A stretch of 64,000 bases of DNA. Origin: JAVBQB01 sp031549265. GTDB taxonomy: Bacteria > Bacillota > Clostridia > Oscillospirales > JAVBQB01. Made by a program: the position numbers and the translations under genes. The notes under the pieces were generated by a model that was not told where the DNA came from, did not search any database, and saw nothing but the letters and a program-made list of their open reading frames with translations. Shown here piece by piece: positions 16,947-25,262 of this stretch. Within the stretch, counting starts at the first letter, position 1; each line of letters begins with the position of its first letter. The stretch lies in contig JAVBQB010000001.1 in the NCBI GenBank assembly GCA_031549265.1, forward strand, positions 62,001-126,000, read 5' to 3'.

Positions 16947-18305
16947 TCAGCTATCAGCGCTGTCTGCATTTTCCAATAGCTTTACCTTGAGCGCGATCGC
17001 GCATTCCACTCGTTTTCGTTCAATTTCGCAGGCCAGCGGATTCGGTTGTTTCAGCGTTCCGCCTGCCAGAACATTGCCAGCGCTGCATCCGCCGCTGCAA
17101 TAATACCTCGCCCAGCAGTCAGGACAGTCGCTTCTTGTATATATGTTCGCGGACAAAAATTCATTTGACAAATCGGAGTCCCATGTCCCTTCTTGCAGAT
17201 TGCCGAGTTTCCACTGCTCCATTCCCACAAATTGGTGGCAGGGATAAATATCCCCCTCCGGTGTTATGGCAACATATTCGCTGCCCGCTCCGCAACCTCG
17301 CAGCCGTTTGATTACGCATGGCCCCTGATCCAGGTCAATGTTGAAGTGGAAGAATGAAAAATCGCGGCGTTTGGTCATCTCTTCGGCCAGCGTCTCATAC
17401 TGGGCAAAAATCGTGTCCAGATCACTTTCTCTGATTGCCCACGGCTTGTCCGGAGACGAAACTGCGGGTTCGACCGATATATCGCGAAAACCGAGATCGG
17501 CCAGATGAAGAACATCATTGACAAAGTCGAGGTTTTTCCGGGTGTATGTTCCGCGGATGTAAAAATCGCGCGTTCTGGTAGCCGCAATTTTTTGAAGCTT
17601 CGGCACAATCGTGCTGTAGCTGCCTCCGCCGCCCACCAGCATACGCATATGATCGTTGACCTCTGGACGGCCGTCAAGCGACAGGACGCAGTTGTCCATT
17701 TCTTGGTTAATATAGTCAATATTTTGGTCGTCAAGCAGCAGACCATTGGTTGTTATGGTGAAACGGAAGTGCTTACCTCTCCCCTCCCCTACTGCCCGAG
17801 CGTATTCAACCGTTTTTTCAACGATGTCCATTGCCAGCATCGGCTCTCCGCCGAAGAAGTCAATTTCGATATTGCGCCGCGCCCCCGACCGCTCAATTAC
17901 GAAGTCGATTGCACTGCGCGCCGTCTCGAAATCCATCAGTTTGCGCCCTGTGCCGAAATCGCCGGTTGAGGCAAAGCAATACCGGCAGCGCAGATTGCAG
18001 TCGTGCGAGACATGTAAGCACAATGCCTTTACAGGCACGCTTTTGGGCAGCCGGTCAACGGCGGACGAATAATCGTCGCTGGAAAAGAGCAGTCCTTTTT
18101 GCTGAAGTGAGAAAAGCTCGTTCCAGACCTCGTCAATATTCCTGATATTTGGCAGTCGATTAATAATATCATCCGGACAGCGCTCTGCCATGGGGGGGTC
18201 GATCTCCCTGATTACGCAGTATGCGTCGTCGTCCAGCGCGTGTACCGCTCCGGAAGCGACGTCGATAACGATATTCTGTCCGAGCAGAGAATAGTGGTGT
18301 ATCAT
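16947..18305 (-). CDS. scfB: Radical SAM SCIFF peptide maturase (thioether cross-link forming)
   Basis: Installs Cys-to-Thr thioether cross-links in the SCIFF peptide (CteB family). 452 residues: an N-terminal peptide-recognition region, radical SAM cluster Cys at 103, 107 and 110 (CNLRCRYC), the GGEPM motif, and a C-terminal SPASM domain with Cys in RGCGAG, DIYPCHQ and CPDCWARYYCSGGCSAG, expected to hold two auxiliary [4Fe-4S] clusters. The precursor gene scfA lies 119 nt upstream, separated by a terminator. A possible promoter begins with TTGACA at 18352-18357, but its -10 is poor. Confidence 0.95.
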   Translation of the reverse strand: MIHHYSLLGQNIVIDVASGAVHALDDDAYCVIREIDPPMAERCPDDIINRLPNIRNIDEVWNELFSLQQKGLLFSSDDYSSAVDRLPKSVPVKALCLHVSHDCNLRCRYCFASTGDFGTGRKLMDFETARSAIDFVIERSGARRNIEIDFFGGEPMLAMDIVEKTVEYARAVGEGRGKHFRFTITTNGLLLDDQNIDYINQEMDNCVLSLDGRPEVNDHMRMLVGGGGSYSTIVPKLQKIAATRTRDFYIRGTYTRKNLDFVNDVLHLADLGFRDISVEPAVSSPDKPWAIRESDLDTIFAQYETLAEEMTKRRDFSFFHFNIDLDQGPCVIKRLRGCGAGSEYVAITPEGDIYPCHQFVGMEQWKLGNLQEGTWDSDLSNEFLSANIYTRSDCPDCWARYYCSGGCSAGNVLAGGTLKQPNPLACEIERKRVECAIALKVKLLENADSADS

Positions 18306-18357
18306 TGCAAGCGATCCTTTATTAATGAAGAATTTATTTTGAGTTCGTCAATGTCAA

Positions 18358-18403
18358 GAAAAAACCCCTAAATAGTAAGCAAAGTCTGCTTATCTGTTTA
18401 GGG
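18358..18403 (-). terminator. Intrinsic terminator after scfA
   Basis: A long imperfect stem (CCCTAAA...TTTAGGG with inner AAGCA/TGCTT pairing) followed on the minus strand by GTTTTTTCT. It separates the peptide gene from its maturase. Confidence 0.85.
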
Positions 18404-18424
18404 ATGTGAGCTGTAAGCCAAAAC

Positions 18425-18571
18425 TTATTTGTCTTTATTCTCGCATTTTTGATTGGCGACCGTACATGAGGTTTTGCAGGCGGACTGGCATGACGTCTGG
18501 CACTCGCCGCATCCGCCCTTTTCAGCGCTCTGCTTAAGGGTTGCGGAATTGATTGTCTTGATATGATTCAT
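18425..18571 (-). CDS. scfA: SCIFF ranthipeptide precursor (six cysteines in forty-five)
   Basis: 48-residue ribosomal peptide beginning MNHIKTINSATLKQSAEKGG, with Cys at 21, 24, 28, 32, 36 and 43, each separated by Thr/Ser-containing spacers. This is the classic SCIFF pattern conserved across Clostridia. The start is ATG 18571 behind GGAGGATACG; the longer open frame upstream is untranslated leader. It is the substrate of ScfB. The biological role of SCIFF is unresolved; links to quorum-like signalling or metabolism have been proposed for the family. Confidence 0.96.
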   Translation of the reverse strand: MNHIKTINSATLKQSAEKGGCGECQTSCQSACKTSCTVANQKCENKDK

Positions 18572-18687
18572 CGTATCCTCCGAAAATGTCGAATATTGCG
18601 TGCCTGCGCGATTCAACCGGCAGTCTGATAAACCCTTTGCACGGTGACAATGAGACAATCGGCATAAATCGAGATGCACACTGATTA

Positions 18688-18716
18688 TTTATATCACACC
18701 GGAGGAAATATTTCAA
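18688..18716 (-). promoter_or_regulatory. Sigma-A-type promoter of scfA
   Basis: TTGAAA, a 17-nt spacer and TATAAA on the minus strand, giving a transcript with a leader of about 110 nt. The element sits just after the end of the upstream membrane protein gene. Confidence 0.7.
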
Positions 18717-18727
18717 CTATTTTGAGA

Positions 18728-19138
18728 TCATCTGTGTCTTTTTTTAGTAAGCGTTGCTTTCAGTACTCCGGCGAGAGCTCCGCCGCCGACAGTTCCGAGC
18801 AGGAGGCCAATCCCGTTTTGCGGCATCACTCTGAAATAGAAAATGAGTCCGATCAGAATAAACAGTACAAACAGCGCGAGACCCGTGATCGCTCCGATCA
18901 GCAGCGGCTGATGTTTGATCTTTTTTATCGCTAGCAGCGCTCCGGTAAACGCGCCGACCAGGCACGCGCAGATGGCGACGATTGAGGTGCTCTCGGGGCT
19001 GATTATTCCCCAAATGACAGCGGCAGACGCAGCGAGCAGGATCATCAGGCTCACGGCAAGCGCAAACAGGGACCCGATTATTACGCTGATTATTACCGGC
19101 TTGATTTCAAAATGCGATTTTTCCTCAGCTGAACGCAT
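18728..19138 (-). CDS. TIGR04086 family membrane protein
   Basis: 136-residue protein with four predicted hydrophobic helices (about 15-37, 40-65, 75-97 and 108-128), a charged N-terminus (MRSAEEKSHFEIKP) and a basic C-terminus (TKKRHR). This small, strictly clostridial family typically sits between yajC and the SCIFF genes, as here. No biochemical function is known. The start at 19138 is set by GGAGGG 7 nt upstream. Confidence 0.82.
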   Translation of the reverse strand: MRSAEEKSHFEIKPVIISVIIGSLFALAVSLMILLAASAAVIWGIISPESTSIVAICACLVGAFTGALLAIKKIKHQPLLIGAITGLALFVLFILIGLIFYFRVMPQNGIGLLLGTVGGGALAGVLKATLTKKRHR

Positions 19139-19230
19139 AATACACCCTCCAAGCGAATTGATTTGATAAATCATATTCACAGGGAGGGTGTAATAGTACA
19201 AGTTAATAATATATTTTGGACAAAGACCGC

Positions 19231-19581
19231 TTATTTCGCGTCGGGCGCTTGGCCGCCGGATCCTTTTGCGGATATAGCCCACCTCGTAAACTTCAGCCGA
19301 ACCTTGTCGGCGCCGGTCTCGATGGTGATCTCATCGTCCTTAATAGCTATTATTTTCCCGATAACCCCGCCGATCGTCGTGATTTCATCTCCAACCATGA
19401 GCTCCTGGCGCATTTTGGCAACCGCTTTTTTGCGCTTGCTTTCAGGTCTGATCAGGATAAAGTAAAAGATGACGATGATCGCGATAAAGGGTAAGAATTG
19501 CATGACAGTTCCCCACATATCACCGCCGGCTGCGGGGGCTGCTCCTCCAGCGGCTGGGGCTGTCAAGAATAATCCTAGCAT
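19231..19581 (-). CDS. yajC: Preprotein translocase subunit YajC
   Basis: Accessory membrane protein of the SecDF-YajC complex. The 116-residue protein has a Gly/Ala/Pro-rich N-terminus, one transmembrane helix near 27-47 (QFLPFIAIIVIFYFILIRP) and the conserved cytosolic stretch RPESKRKK...LMVGDEITTIGGVIGKI. The start ATG 19581 follows GGGAGGATTTCGA. It has its own strong promoter despite the usual tgt-yajC pairing. Confidence 0.93.
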   Translation of the reverse strand: MLGLFLTAPAAGGAAPAAGGDMWGTVMQFLPFIAIIVIFYFILIRPESKRKKAVAKMRQELMVGDEITTIGGVIGKIIAIKDDEITIETGADKVRLKFTRWAISAKGSGGQAPDAK

Positions 19582-19617
19582 TCGAAATCCTCCCAAAGTA
19601 ATACTGTGTCAACGGAC

Positions 19618-19646
19618 ATTATAAGCAATAGAAGAAAATAATGCAA
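19618..19646 (-). promoter_or_regulatory. Sigma-A-type promoter of yajC
   Basis: TTGCAT, a 17-nt spacer and a perfect TATAAT on the minus strand, 37 nt before the yajC ATG. Confidence 0.8.
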
Positions 19647-19733
19647 GTCTAATTTGCAATATCTTTCCAAAAATATTAAAAGAAACTTAAAAACCAGTTG
19701 GAAATATCAGTGTGAACAATAAAAAACAAATAA

Positions 19734-20864
19734 TTAGATCCTGCGATCCAGAACTGACGAGTGTTCGTTCCGGAACGAATCAAACCGATCCTCTTCTATG
19801 GCTGTCCTGATTTCGCGCATAAGATTATTGTAAAACCATAAATTGTGGATTACCGCAAGCCGCATCGCGAGCATTTCCTCGCACTTGAACAAATGCCTGA
19901 GATACGCTCTGGAAAAGTTTGCGCACACATGGCAGCCGCACTTGCCGTCAATCGGATTCTGATTCAGCGTGTACTTTTCATTTTTGAGATTTATTCTCCC
20001 TTGCCAGGTGTAAAGATGAGCGTGCCGCGCGTTTCTTGCCGGCATGACGCAGTCAAAGAAGTCGACGCCGCGGGAAACGCACTCGATGATATTGACCGGA
20101 GTGCCGACGCCCATCAGATAGCGCGGACGGTCGGGTGGCATATGCGGCTCGACGGCGTCGATGATAGCGTACATTTCACCGGCAGTTTCGCCGACGGCAA
20201 GTCCGCCAATCGCGTATCCCGGCAGCTCCAGCCTCGCGATTTCACGCATATGCTTTACGCGCAAATCCTCGAAAACGCCGCCCTGATTGATGCCGAACAG
20301 CACCTGGCCGGGGTTGATGGCATCTGGGGCGGATACTTGCGTCCGCAGCTCCTGGTCGCACCTTTTCAGCCATCTGGTCGTCCGGTCGCAGGATACCCTG
20401 ACATATTCATACGGCGACGGATTCTCGACGCATTCGTCCAAGGCCATGGCGATATCCGAGCCGAGGTACGCCTGAATGCGGATGCTGTCCTCGGGCGACA
20501 TTTCGATTTTGCGGCCGTCGATGTGAGAGGCAAAGACGACCTGTTCTTCAGTGATTTTTCGGCGTGAGGCTAATGAGAAAACCTGAAAGCCCCCGCTGTC
20601 CGTCAGCATCGGGCCGTCCCAGCGCATAAACCGGTGCAGCCCGCCCATCGCTTTAACGACCTTTTCACCCGGGCGCAGGTGCAGATGATAGGTGTTTGAA
20701 AGCTCTACCTGACAGCCAATTTCCTTTAGATCGAAAGCCGACAGTCCGCCTTTGATCGCGCCCTGCGTGCCGACATTCATAAAGACTGGAGTCTGGATTT
20801 CGCCGTGCGGCGTTTTGAACACTCCGCGCCGTGCTTTGCCGGATTTATTAAGTAGCTTAAATAT
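19734..20864 (-). CDS. tgt: tRNA-guanine transglycosylase (queuine tRNA-ribosyltransferase), apparent AUA start
   Basis: Exchanges G34 for preQ1 in GUN-anticodon tRNAs. Landmarks are TPVFMNVGTQGAIKG, the nucleophile loop TDSGGFQVFSL, the second Asp region around FDCVMPARNARHAHLYTWQG, and the zinc site CGCHVC. The first canonical start (GTG 20822) begins at VFKTPHG and drops the conserved opening. In-frame sequence upstream reads I-FKLLNKSGKARRG, matching the family's usual MFKL opening, with ATA at 20864 six nt after GAGGG. No ATG, GTG or TTG is available there. With ATA the protein is 376 residues. It follows queA by 13 nt. Confidence 0.94.
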   Translation of the reverse strand: MFKLLNKSGKARRGVFKTPHGEIQTPVFMNVGTQGAIKGGLSAFDLKEIGCQVELSNTYHLHLRPGEKVVKAMGGLHRFMRWDGPMLTDSGGFQVFSLASRRKITEEQVVFASHIDGRKIEMSPEDSIRIQAYLGSDIAMALDECVENPSPYEYVRVSCDRTTRWLKRCDQELRTQVSAPDAINPGQVLFGINQGGVFEDLRVKHMREIARLELPGYAIGGLAVGETAGEMYAIIDAVEPHMPPDRPRYLMGVGTPVNIIECVSRGVDFFDCVMPARNARHAHLYTWQGRINLKNEKYTLNQNPIDGKCGCHVCANFSRAYLRHLFKCEEMLAMRLAVIHNLWFYNNLMREIRTAIEEDRFDSFRNEHSSVLDRRI

Positions 20865-20875
20865 GATTATCCCTC
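20862..20875 (-). promoter_or_regulatory. Shine-Dalgarno plus AUA initiation site of tgt
   Basis: GAGGG, ATAATC, then ATA TTT AAG CTA on the minus strand. The spacing is ideal for ATA and the codons that follow encode the conserved N-terminus. ATC and another ATA immediately upstream are also in frame but are too close to the GAGGG. Confidence 0.6.
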
Positions 20876-20877
20876 GT

Positions 20878-21903
20878 TCAGTATATCAGCATGGCGTCGC
20901 CAAAGCTGAAAAACCTGTATTTTTGCGCGATCGCCTCAGCGTAGGCCGCAAGAACGTTTTCGCGCCCTGCCATAGCGGAGATCAGCATGATCAGCGTGCT
21001 CTCGGGTAGGTGGAAATTGGTCAGCAGCGCGTCGGTCTGGCGGAAGCTGTATCCGGGGTAGATGAAAATATCGTTCCAGACGGAGCCTGATTGCAGCCTG
21101 CCGTCATTGCCGGTCATATATTCAAGGGTGCGGCACGACGTGGTTCCGACAGCGACCACGCGTCCGCCGTTTTCCCTCGCGGCGTTGACAGCGTCGGCTG
21201 TTGCTTCGGGCACAATGCAGAATTCGCTGTGCATCGTGTGGTCGCGGATATCGTTAACCTTTACCGGCCGAAAGGTGCCGAGGCCGACATGCAGAGTAAG
21301 AAAGCGGACGTCGACTCCCCTGTCCCGGATTCGCTCGAGCGTCTGCTCGGTAAAGTGAAGCCCGGCTGTCGGCGCCGCCGCCGAGCCCGGCGGTTTGCTG
21401 TAGACTGTCTGGTAACGCTCCGGATTGTCCAGCCTTTTTGTTATATAAGGAGGCAGCGGCATTTGCCCGAGCCGCTCCAGAGTTTCAAGAAAAATTCCGG
21501 AGTAGTCGAAACGGACGAGGCGGTTGCCATCCTCCTTGACATGTTCCACGGAGGCGGTGAGCTCACCGCCTCCGAATTCAATGCGGGCGTTTTCGCGCAG
21601 TCGGCGTCCTGGCTTGACCAGACACTCCCACAGCCCGTTTTCGCGCTCTGTGAGCAATATCAGCTCGACAGCGCCGCCTGTGCCGGGTCGGTTACCTATC
21701 AGCCGCGCGGGAATGACCCTGGAATCGTTAAGGACCAGACAGTCGCCCGCTCTCAGCAGCTCCGGAAGGTCGGAAAATATGCGATGGCCGACCGCTCCCG
21801 AGTTTTTGTCCAGCGTCAGCAGTCTGGAGGAGTCCCGCTTTTCGAGCGCGGTCTGGGCGATCAGCTCTGGCGGCAGATCGAAATAGAAATCGCGTTTATC
21901 CAA
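20878..21903 (-). CDS. queA: S-adenosylmethionine:tRNA ribosyltransferase-isomerase
   Basis: Transfers the ribosyl group of SAM to preQ1-tRNA to form epoxyqueuosine, acting right after Tgt. The 341 residues start LDKRDFYFDLPPELIAQ from a TTG codon with AAGG nine nt before it. Conserved blocks include LNDSRVIPARL, SAAAPTAGLHFT and the C-terminal TNFHLPESTLIMLISA. It is the first gene of queA-tgt. No ruvB is seen upstream, unlike in many Firmicutes. Confidence 0.96.
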   Translation of the reverse strand: MDKRDFYFDLPPELIAQTALEKRDSSRLLTLDKNSGAVGHRIFSDLPELLRAGDCLVLNDSRVIPARLIGNRPGTGGAVELILLTERENGLWECLVKPGRRLRENARIEFGGGELTASVEHVKEDGNRLVRFDYSGIFLETLERLGQMPLPPYITKRLDNPERYQTVYSKPPGSAAAPTAGLHFTEQTLERIRDRGVDVRFLTLHVGLGTFRPVKVNDIRDHTMHSEFCIVPEATADAVNAARENGGRVVAVGTTSCRTLEYMTGNDGRLQSGSVWNDIFIYPGYSFRQTDALLTNFHLPESTLIMLISAMAGRENVLAAYAEAIAQKYRFFSFGDAMLIY

Positions 21904-22068
21904 TTAATCACGCCTTAATATCATCCATACGCATGGAATAAAAAGCAATTATTCCTTCGAAAATTTGCCTTGCACTTCGAAAAAAACACTTGCAAATACA
22001 GCTTTTCTTATCCATGAATACGGGTTCTTAAAAATATAATGTTACAGCAGATATATTTTATCCGTTAG

Positions 22069-23799
22069 TCACTGTGTCAAAGTAATGCCCTTGAAGTAGT
22101 ATTTTAGTATCTCGTCAAATTTGTATCCCTTTTCTACCATTCCGCGCGAGCCCCATTGACTGAGACCGACATTGTGTCCCCAACCGCGCCCGTCAACGAC
22201 GAAGACCGTGCCGCTGCCGTTTGACGAGTCGGTGCCTGCTTTAGTCTGCGCTGATCCGCCCGAAGCGCCGGACGACGACAATACCGAAAGCGGTTGGTCG
22301 GATATTCGCTTGACATTGCCCGAACCGTCAATCGCATACCGCTCACCGGGGGCGGCGGAGACGCCTTTTGAGCTCTTGACGTATACGTCGGATGAAAGAG
22401 CCGACGAAGCGCCGGAGGAAATCGGGGCTGACGGCGCGCTGCCCTTCGGATACACCTTGAACCGCTGGCTGTTGACGGTAATTCCCTCAATGACGCCGTT
22501 CAGGATAGTCCTGCACCGCTCGCGCTCAAAGACGATGCGCTTTCCGCTTGAATCGACAAAGACGATGCGCAGGACGTTGCCCGCGTCAGTGTATTTCTCG
22601 ACAAAGAAATCGACAATACCGCTGTTTGGGTAGCCCTTACCGGTCAGAATGCTGGTGAGCTGATCGGTAGAAACCTCGAACTGCCACAGGCCGTTATTTG
22701 CAACAGTTAAAGTCTCAAATGGGTCGGAAACAGGCTGTAGGTACGGGACGTCGGTTCCCCAAACATTGAGAGAACTCTCGGTTGAACCGCCGTTTGTCGA
22801 ATGGTAAACGGTGTTCGCAGGCTGGCCGCTATAGAAAACGAAATAACCCGCGGTATCCGAGACCGCCTGATCGGTCTTGTCGGTCGCTAGATTCAGTCCT
22901 TTATAAACCTGGCAGTCAATGGTGGTACATACGTTGAATCCGTCGGCTTTGTGCTTGCTCCAGTTTGCAAGAGCGAAAGTTTTGGCGCAGACCGCTTCGA
23001 CTTTCAGACATTCCAGCGGCCATGACGTGCTGAGCTCATACGGAACCACGCCGCGGGCGTATTCCTGCACGCTGAGCAGGTTGATTACGCTAATATTTTT
23101 TCCGTCCTTGCGGGAATACTCAAACCCGCCGCCGTATTTATAGCCCCGGCACCAGGTCACTGGCCGGTCGGAATCACTTGCTGACGGCATTATACCCAAC
23201 TTGCCGTCGCTTCCGGCGTCGAACTCAAAAAGAATTTCTCCTGTTTCGGTGTCGACCACGGTATAGCTGCTTTTGCCCTCGCCGACAATATTGCCCTGGA
23301 CGGACAATGATGTAGCTTCGGATTGCGCGGTTTCAGCGGACGAAAAGTGCTCGATACGAACACGGAAGCTTCCTGAAACATATGCTGGGAATGCGGGAAT
23401 CGACCGGGATTTATATGTATCAGCAGCCGCGAGCGCGTCTTCATAAGTAGAAAACGAATTCGGCAGTTCGATATGGTATGCGCCGACTTTAACCGGTGAC
23501 GATGTGCCCTCTATGTAGTTGCCGCCCGAGAGGCACATGTTGCTGTCCATCAGAACGGAAATCTTGGTGTTGCCGACAAATCCGAGCTTTATAAATGTGC
23601 CGGAAGCGTCGAAGTAGCCCAGGCGGTATCCCGAACCAGTACTGTTTTGGAGGTTGGCGCCGGGCAGCGCTGTCGATCCGAAGAAGAGTCCGACACGGAT
23701 GATTCTGTTGGAATAGTCCTCGGCGAGAGCCGGAGAAACCGTGATGACAATGCAAAAAGCAACAATTACGGATATCAGGCGATGCAACAATTTTGGCAT
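22069..23799 (-). CDS. SpoIID/LytB domain protein (stage II sporulation protein D-like)
   Basis: 576-residue exported protein: a signal peptide (about 1-27, ending SPALA), a repeat-like N-terminal region of about 190 residues resembling SPOR-type modules (SFSTYEDALAAADTYKSR), then the SpoIID domain with VINLLSVQEYARGVVPYELS, WPLECLKVEAVCAKTFALAN, the Cys pair in CTTIDCQVY and HSTNGGSTES. A Ser/Ala-rich linker and the closing GRGWGHNVGLSQWGSRGM follow. SpoIID enzymes are lytic transglycosylases that cut denuded glycan strands during engulfment. The long N-terminus leaves open whether this is SpoIID itself or a LytB-like paralogue. The start at 23799 follows GAGG. Confidence 0.88.
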   Translation of the reverse strand: MPKLLHRLISVIVAFCIVITVSPALAEDYSNRIIRVGLFFGSTALPGANLQNSTGSGYRLGYFDASGTFIKLGFVGNTKISVLMDSNMCLSGGNYIEGTSSPVKVGAYHIELPNSFSTYEDALAAADTYKSRSIPAFPAYVSGSFRVRIEHFSSAETAQSEATSLSVQGNIVGEGKSSYTVVDTETGEILFEFDAGSDGKLGIMPSASDSDRPVTWCRGYKYGGGFEYSRKDGKNISVINLLSVQEYARGVVPYELSTSWPLECLKVEAVCAKTFALANWSKHKADGFNVCTTIDCQVYKGLNLATDKTDQAVSDTAGYFVFYSGQPANTVYHSTNGGSTESSLNVWGTDVPYLQPVSDPFETLTVANNGLWQFEVSTDQLTSILTGKGYPNSGIVDFFVEKYTDAGNVLRIVFVDSSGKRIVFERERCRTILNGVIEGITVNSQRFKVYPKGSAPSAPISSGASSALSSDVYVKSSKGVSAAPGERYAIDGSGNVKRISDQPLSVLSSSGASGGSAQTKAGTDSSNGSGTVFVVDGRGWGHNVGLSQWGSRGMVEKGYKFDEILKYYFKGITLTQ

Positions 23800-23830
23800 A
23801 TTTATATCCTCAAAAAAATTTATTATTCGA

Positions 23831-23859
23831 TTGACAAGTGAAAATCCAAATGTTATCAT
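23831..23859 (+). promoter_or_regulatory. Sigma-A-type promoter of the asd-dapA-dapB operon
   Basis: TTGACA, a 17-nt spacer and TATCAT, placing the transcript start just upstream of the riboswitch. The element overlaps the upstream region of the divergent spoIID-like gene. Confidence 0.85.
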
Positions 23860-23877
23860 AGCACTAAAGTTAATAAC

Positions 23878-24050
23878 AAGCAGATAGAGGCGCGGTGCTC
23901 AAAAGTAGCGCAGTGAGAATACGGTAAGTTCAATGAGCTGTCGTTAAAGGGAGAATCGCCGAAGGTGGAGTCATTACCGGGTGGCTTTGGCCTGGACGTC
24001 GGGTTAACAGCCCGTCGGCTGTCATCAATTATGATGGAGAGCTGTCTGAT
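23878..24050 (+). promoter_or_regulatory. Lysine riboswitch (L box)
   Basis: The sequence carries the class's hallmarks in order: P1 strand CAGATAG, AGAGGCGCGG, an AAAGTAGCGCAGT segment, AAAGGGAGAATCGCCGAAGG, a GGCCTGGACGTCGGG...CAGCCCGTCGGCTGTC stem, and the closing ATGGAGAGCTGTCTG that completes P1. It precedes three lysine/DAP genes and is followed by a terminator 48 nt later, so it most likely terminates transcription when lysine is bound. Promoter, riboswitch and terminator fill the gene-free stretch 23800-24143. Confidence 0.93.
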
Positions 24051-24098
24051 TTTGTGTGAATGCGCGTGTCTTTACCACGACATTATATTACATTATCA

Positions 24099-24127
24099 GC
24101 CGGTTTTTCAACCGGCAATTTTTTTTT
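24099..24127 (+). terminator. Riboswitch-controlled intrinsic terminator
   Basis: A perfect 7-bp stem GCCGGTT/AACCGGC with a 4-nt loop and then a run of nine T, located between the lysine riboswitch and the asd Shine-Dalgarno. Confidence 0.88.
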
Positions 24128-24143
24128 CACAGGAGGAAAACAT

Positions 24144-25226
24144 ATGAAACGATTCAAAGTTGGAGTAATCGGCGCAACGGGAATGGTCGGGCAGCGCTTT
24201 ATCAGCCTGCTGGAAAACCATCCGTGGTTCGAGGTAACGGCACTCGCCGCAAGTGAACGGTCCCATGGTAAACAGTATTCGGAAGCCGTAGACGGACGCT
24301 GGTCGATGAAAACCCCCATTCCAGAAAGAATTTCAAAGATGCGTGTAATAGAAGCTGTTAAGAACGCTGAAAGCATCGCTATGAGCGTAGATTTTGTTTT
24401 CTCCGCGGTGGATATGCCCAAAGATCAGACCGCCGCGCTTGAGAATATATACGCAGCCTATGAGTGCCCGGTGGTGTCAAACAACAGCGCGCACAGGTTT
24501 ACGTCCGACGTGCCGATGGTCATCCCCGAAGTTAATCCGGAGCACATCAGGATCATCGACAGCTATCGCAGCCGAAAGGGTATCGAACGCGGCTTTGTAG
24601 CGGTGAAATCTAACTGCTCGATTCAGAGCTATGTCCCCGCCCTTCATCCCCTCCGTGAGTTTGGGCTGAAAGACGTCGCTGTTTGCACGTATCAGGCTAT
24701 CTCAGGCGCCGGGAAGACCTTTGAGACCTGGCCGGAGATGGTTGACAACGTTATTCCCTATATCGGCGGAGAGGAAGAAAAATCAGAGCAGGAGCCTCTC
24801 AAAGTTTGGGGAGAGATCTCCAGCGGAGCAATCGTGCCCGCCGAAACTCCCAAGATTTCTGCGCAGTGTATACGGGTGCCGGTCAGCGACGGGCACATGG
24901 CAGCCGTTTTCGCATCGTTTGAGAAAAAGCCGTCGCTGGATCAGATACTAGAGCGCTGGGACAAATTTGTCGGCCGTCCACAGGAGCTTGACCTGCCGTC
25001 AGCTCCGAAGAAGTTTATCAAGTACTTTACCGAGGATAACCGTCCCCAGACCGCGCTTGAACGCGATCTCGAGAATGGAATGGGCATTTCCGTTGGTCGT
25101 TTACGTGAAGATAAGATATTTGACGTTAAATTCGTGAGTCTCTCGCACAATACGGTTCGGGGCGCTGCCGGCGGCGCAATCCTGCTCGCGGAGCTTCTCT
25201 GCGCCGAGGGATACATTGATCGATAA
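24144..25226 (+). CDS. asd: Aspartate-semialdehyde dehydrogenase (archaeal/fungal-type subfamily)
   Basis: Reduces aspartyl phosphate to aspartate semialdehyde, the entry to lysine/DAP, threonine and methionine. The 360-residue protein has GVIGATGMVGQRF (residues 7-19), NNSAHR, the nucleophile Cys158 in SNCSIQ, and the GAGKT and RVPVSDGH segments. These features match the TIGR00978-type enzyme rather than the E. coli type. The ATG at 24144 follows AGGAGG. It is the first gene behind the lysine riboswitch. Confidence 0.95.
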   Translation: MKRFKVGVIGATGMVGQRFISLLENHPWFEVTALAASERSHGKQYSEAVDGRWSMKTPIPERISKMRVIEAVKNAESIAMSVDFVFSAVDMPKDQTAALENIYAAYECPVVSNNSAHRFTSDVPMVIPEVNPEHIRIIDSYRSRKGIERGFVAVKSNCSIQSYVPALHPLREFGLKDVAVCTYQAISGAGKTFETWPEMVDNVIPYIGGEEEKSEQEPLKVWGEISSGAIVPAETPKISAQCIRVPVSDGHMAAVFASFEKKPSLDQILERWDKFVGRPQELDLPSAPKKFIKYFTEDNRPQTALERDLENGMGISVGRLREDKIFDVKFVSLSHNTVRGAAGGAILLAELLCAEGYIDR

Positions 25227-25262
25227 AGGCAGTGCGAACCAAATAAATATGGAGGTATTATC

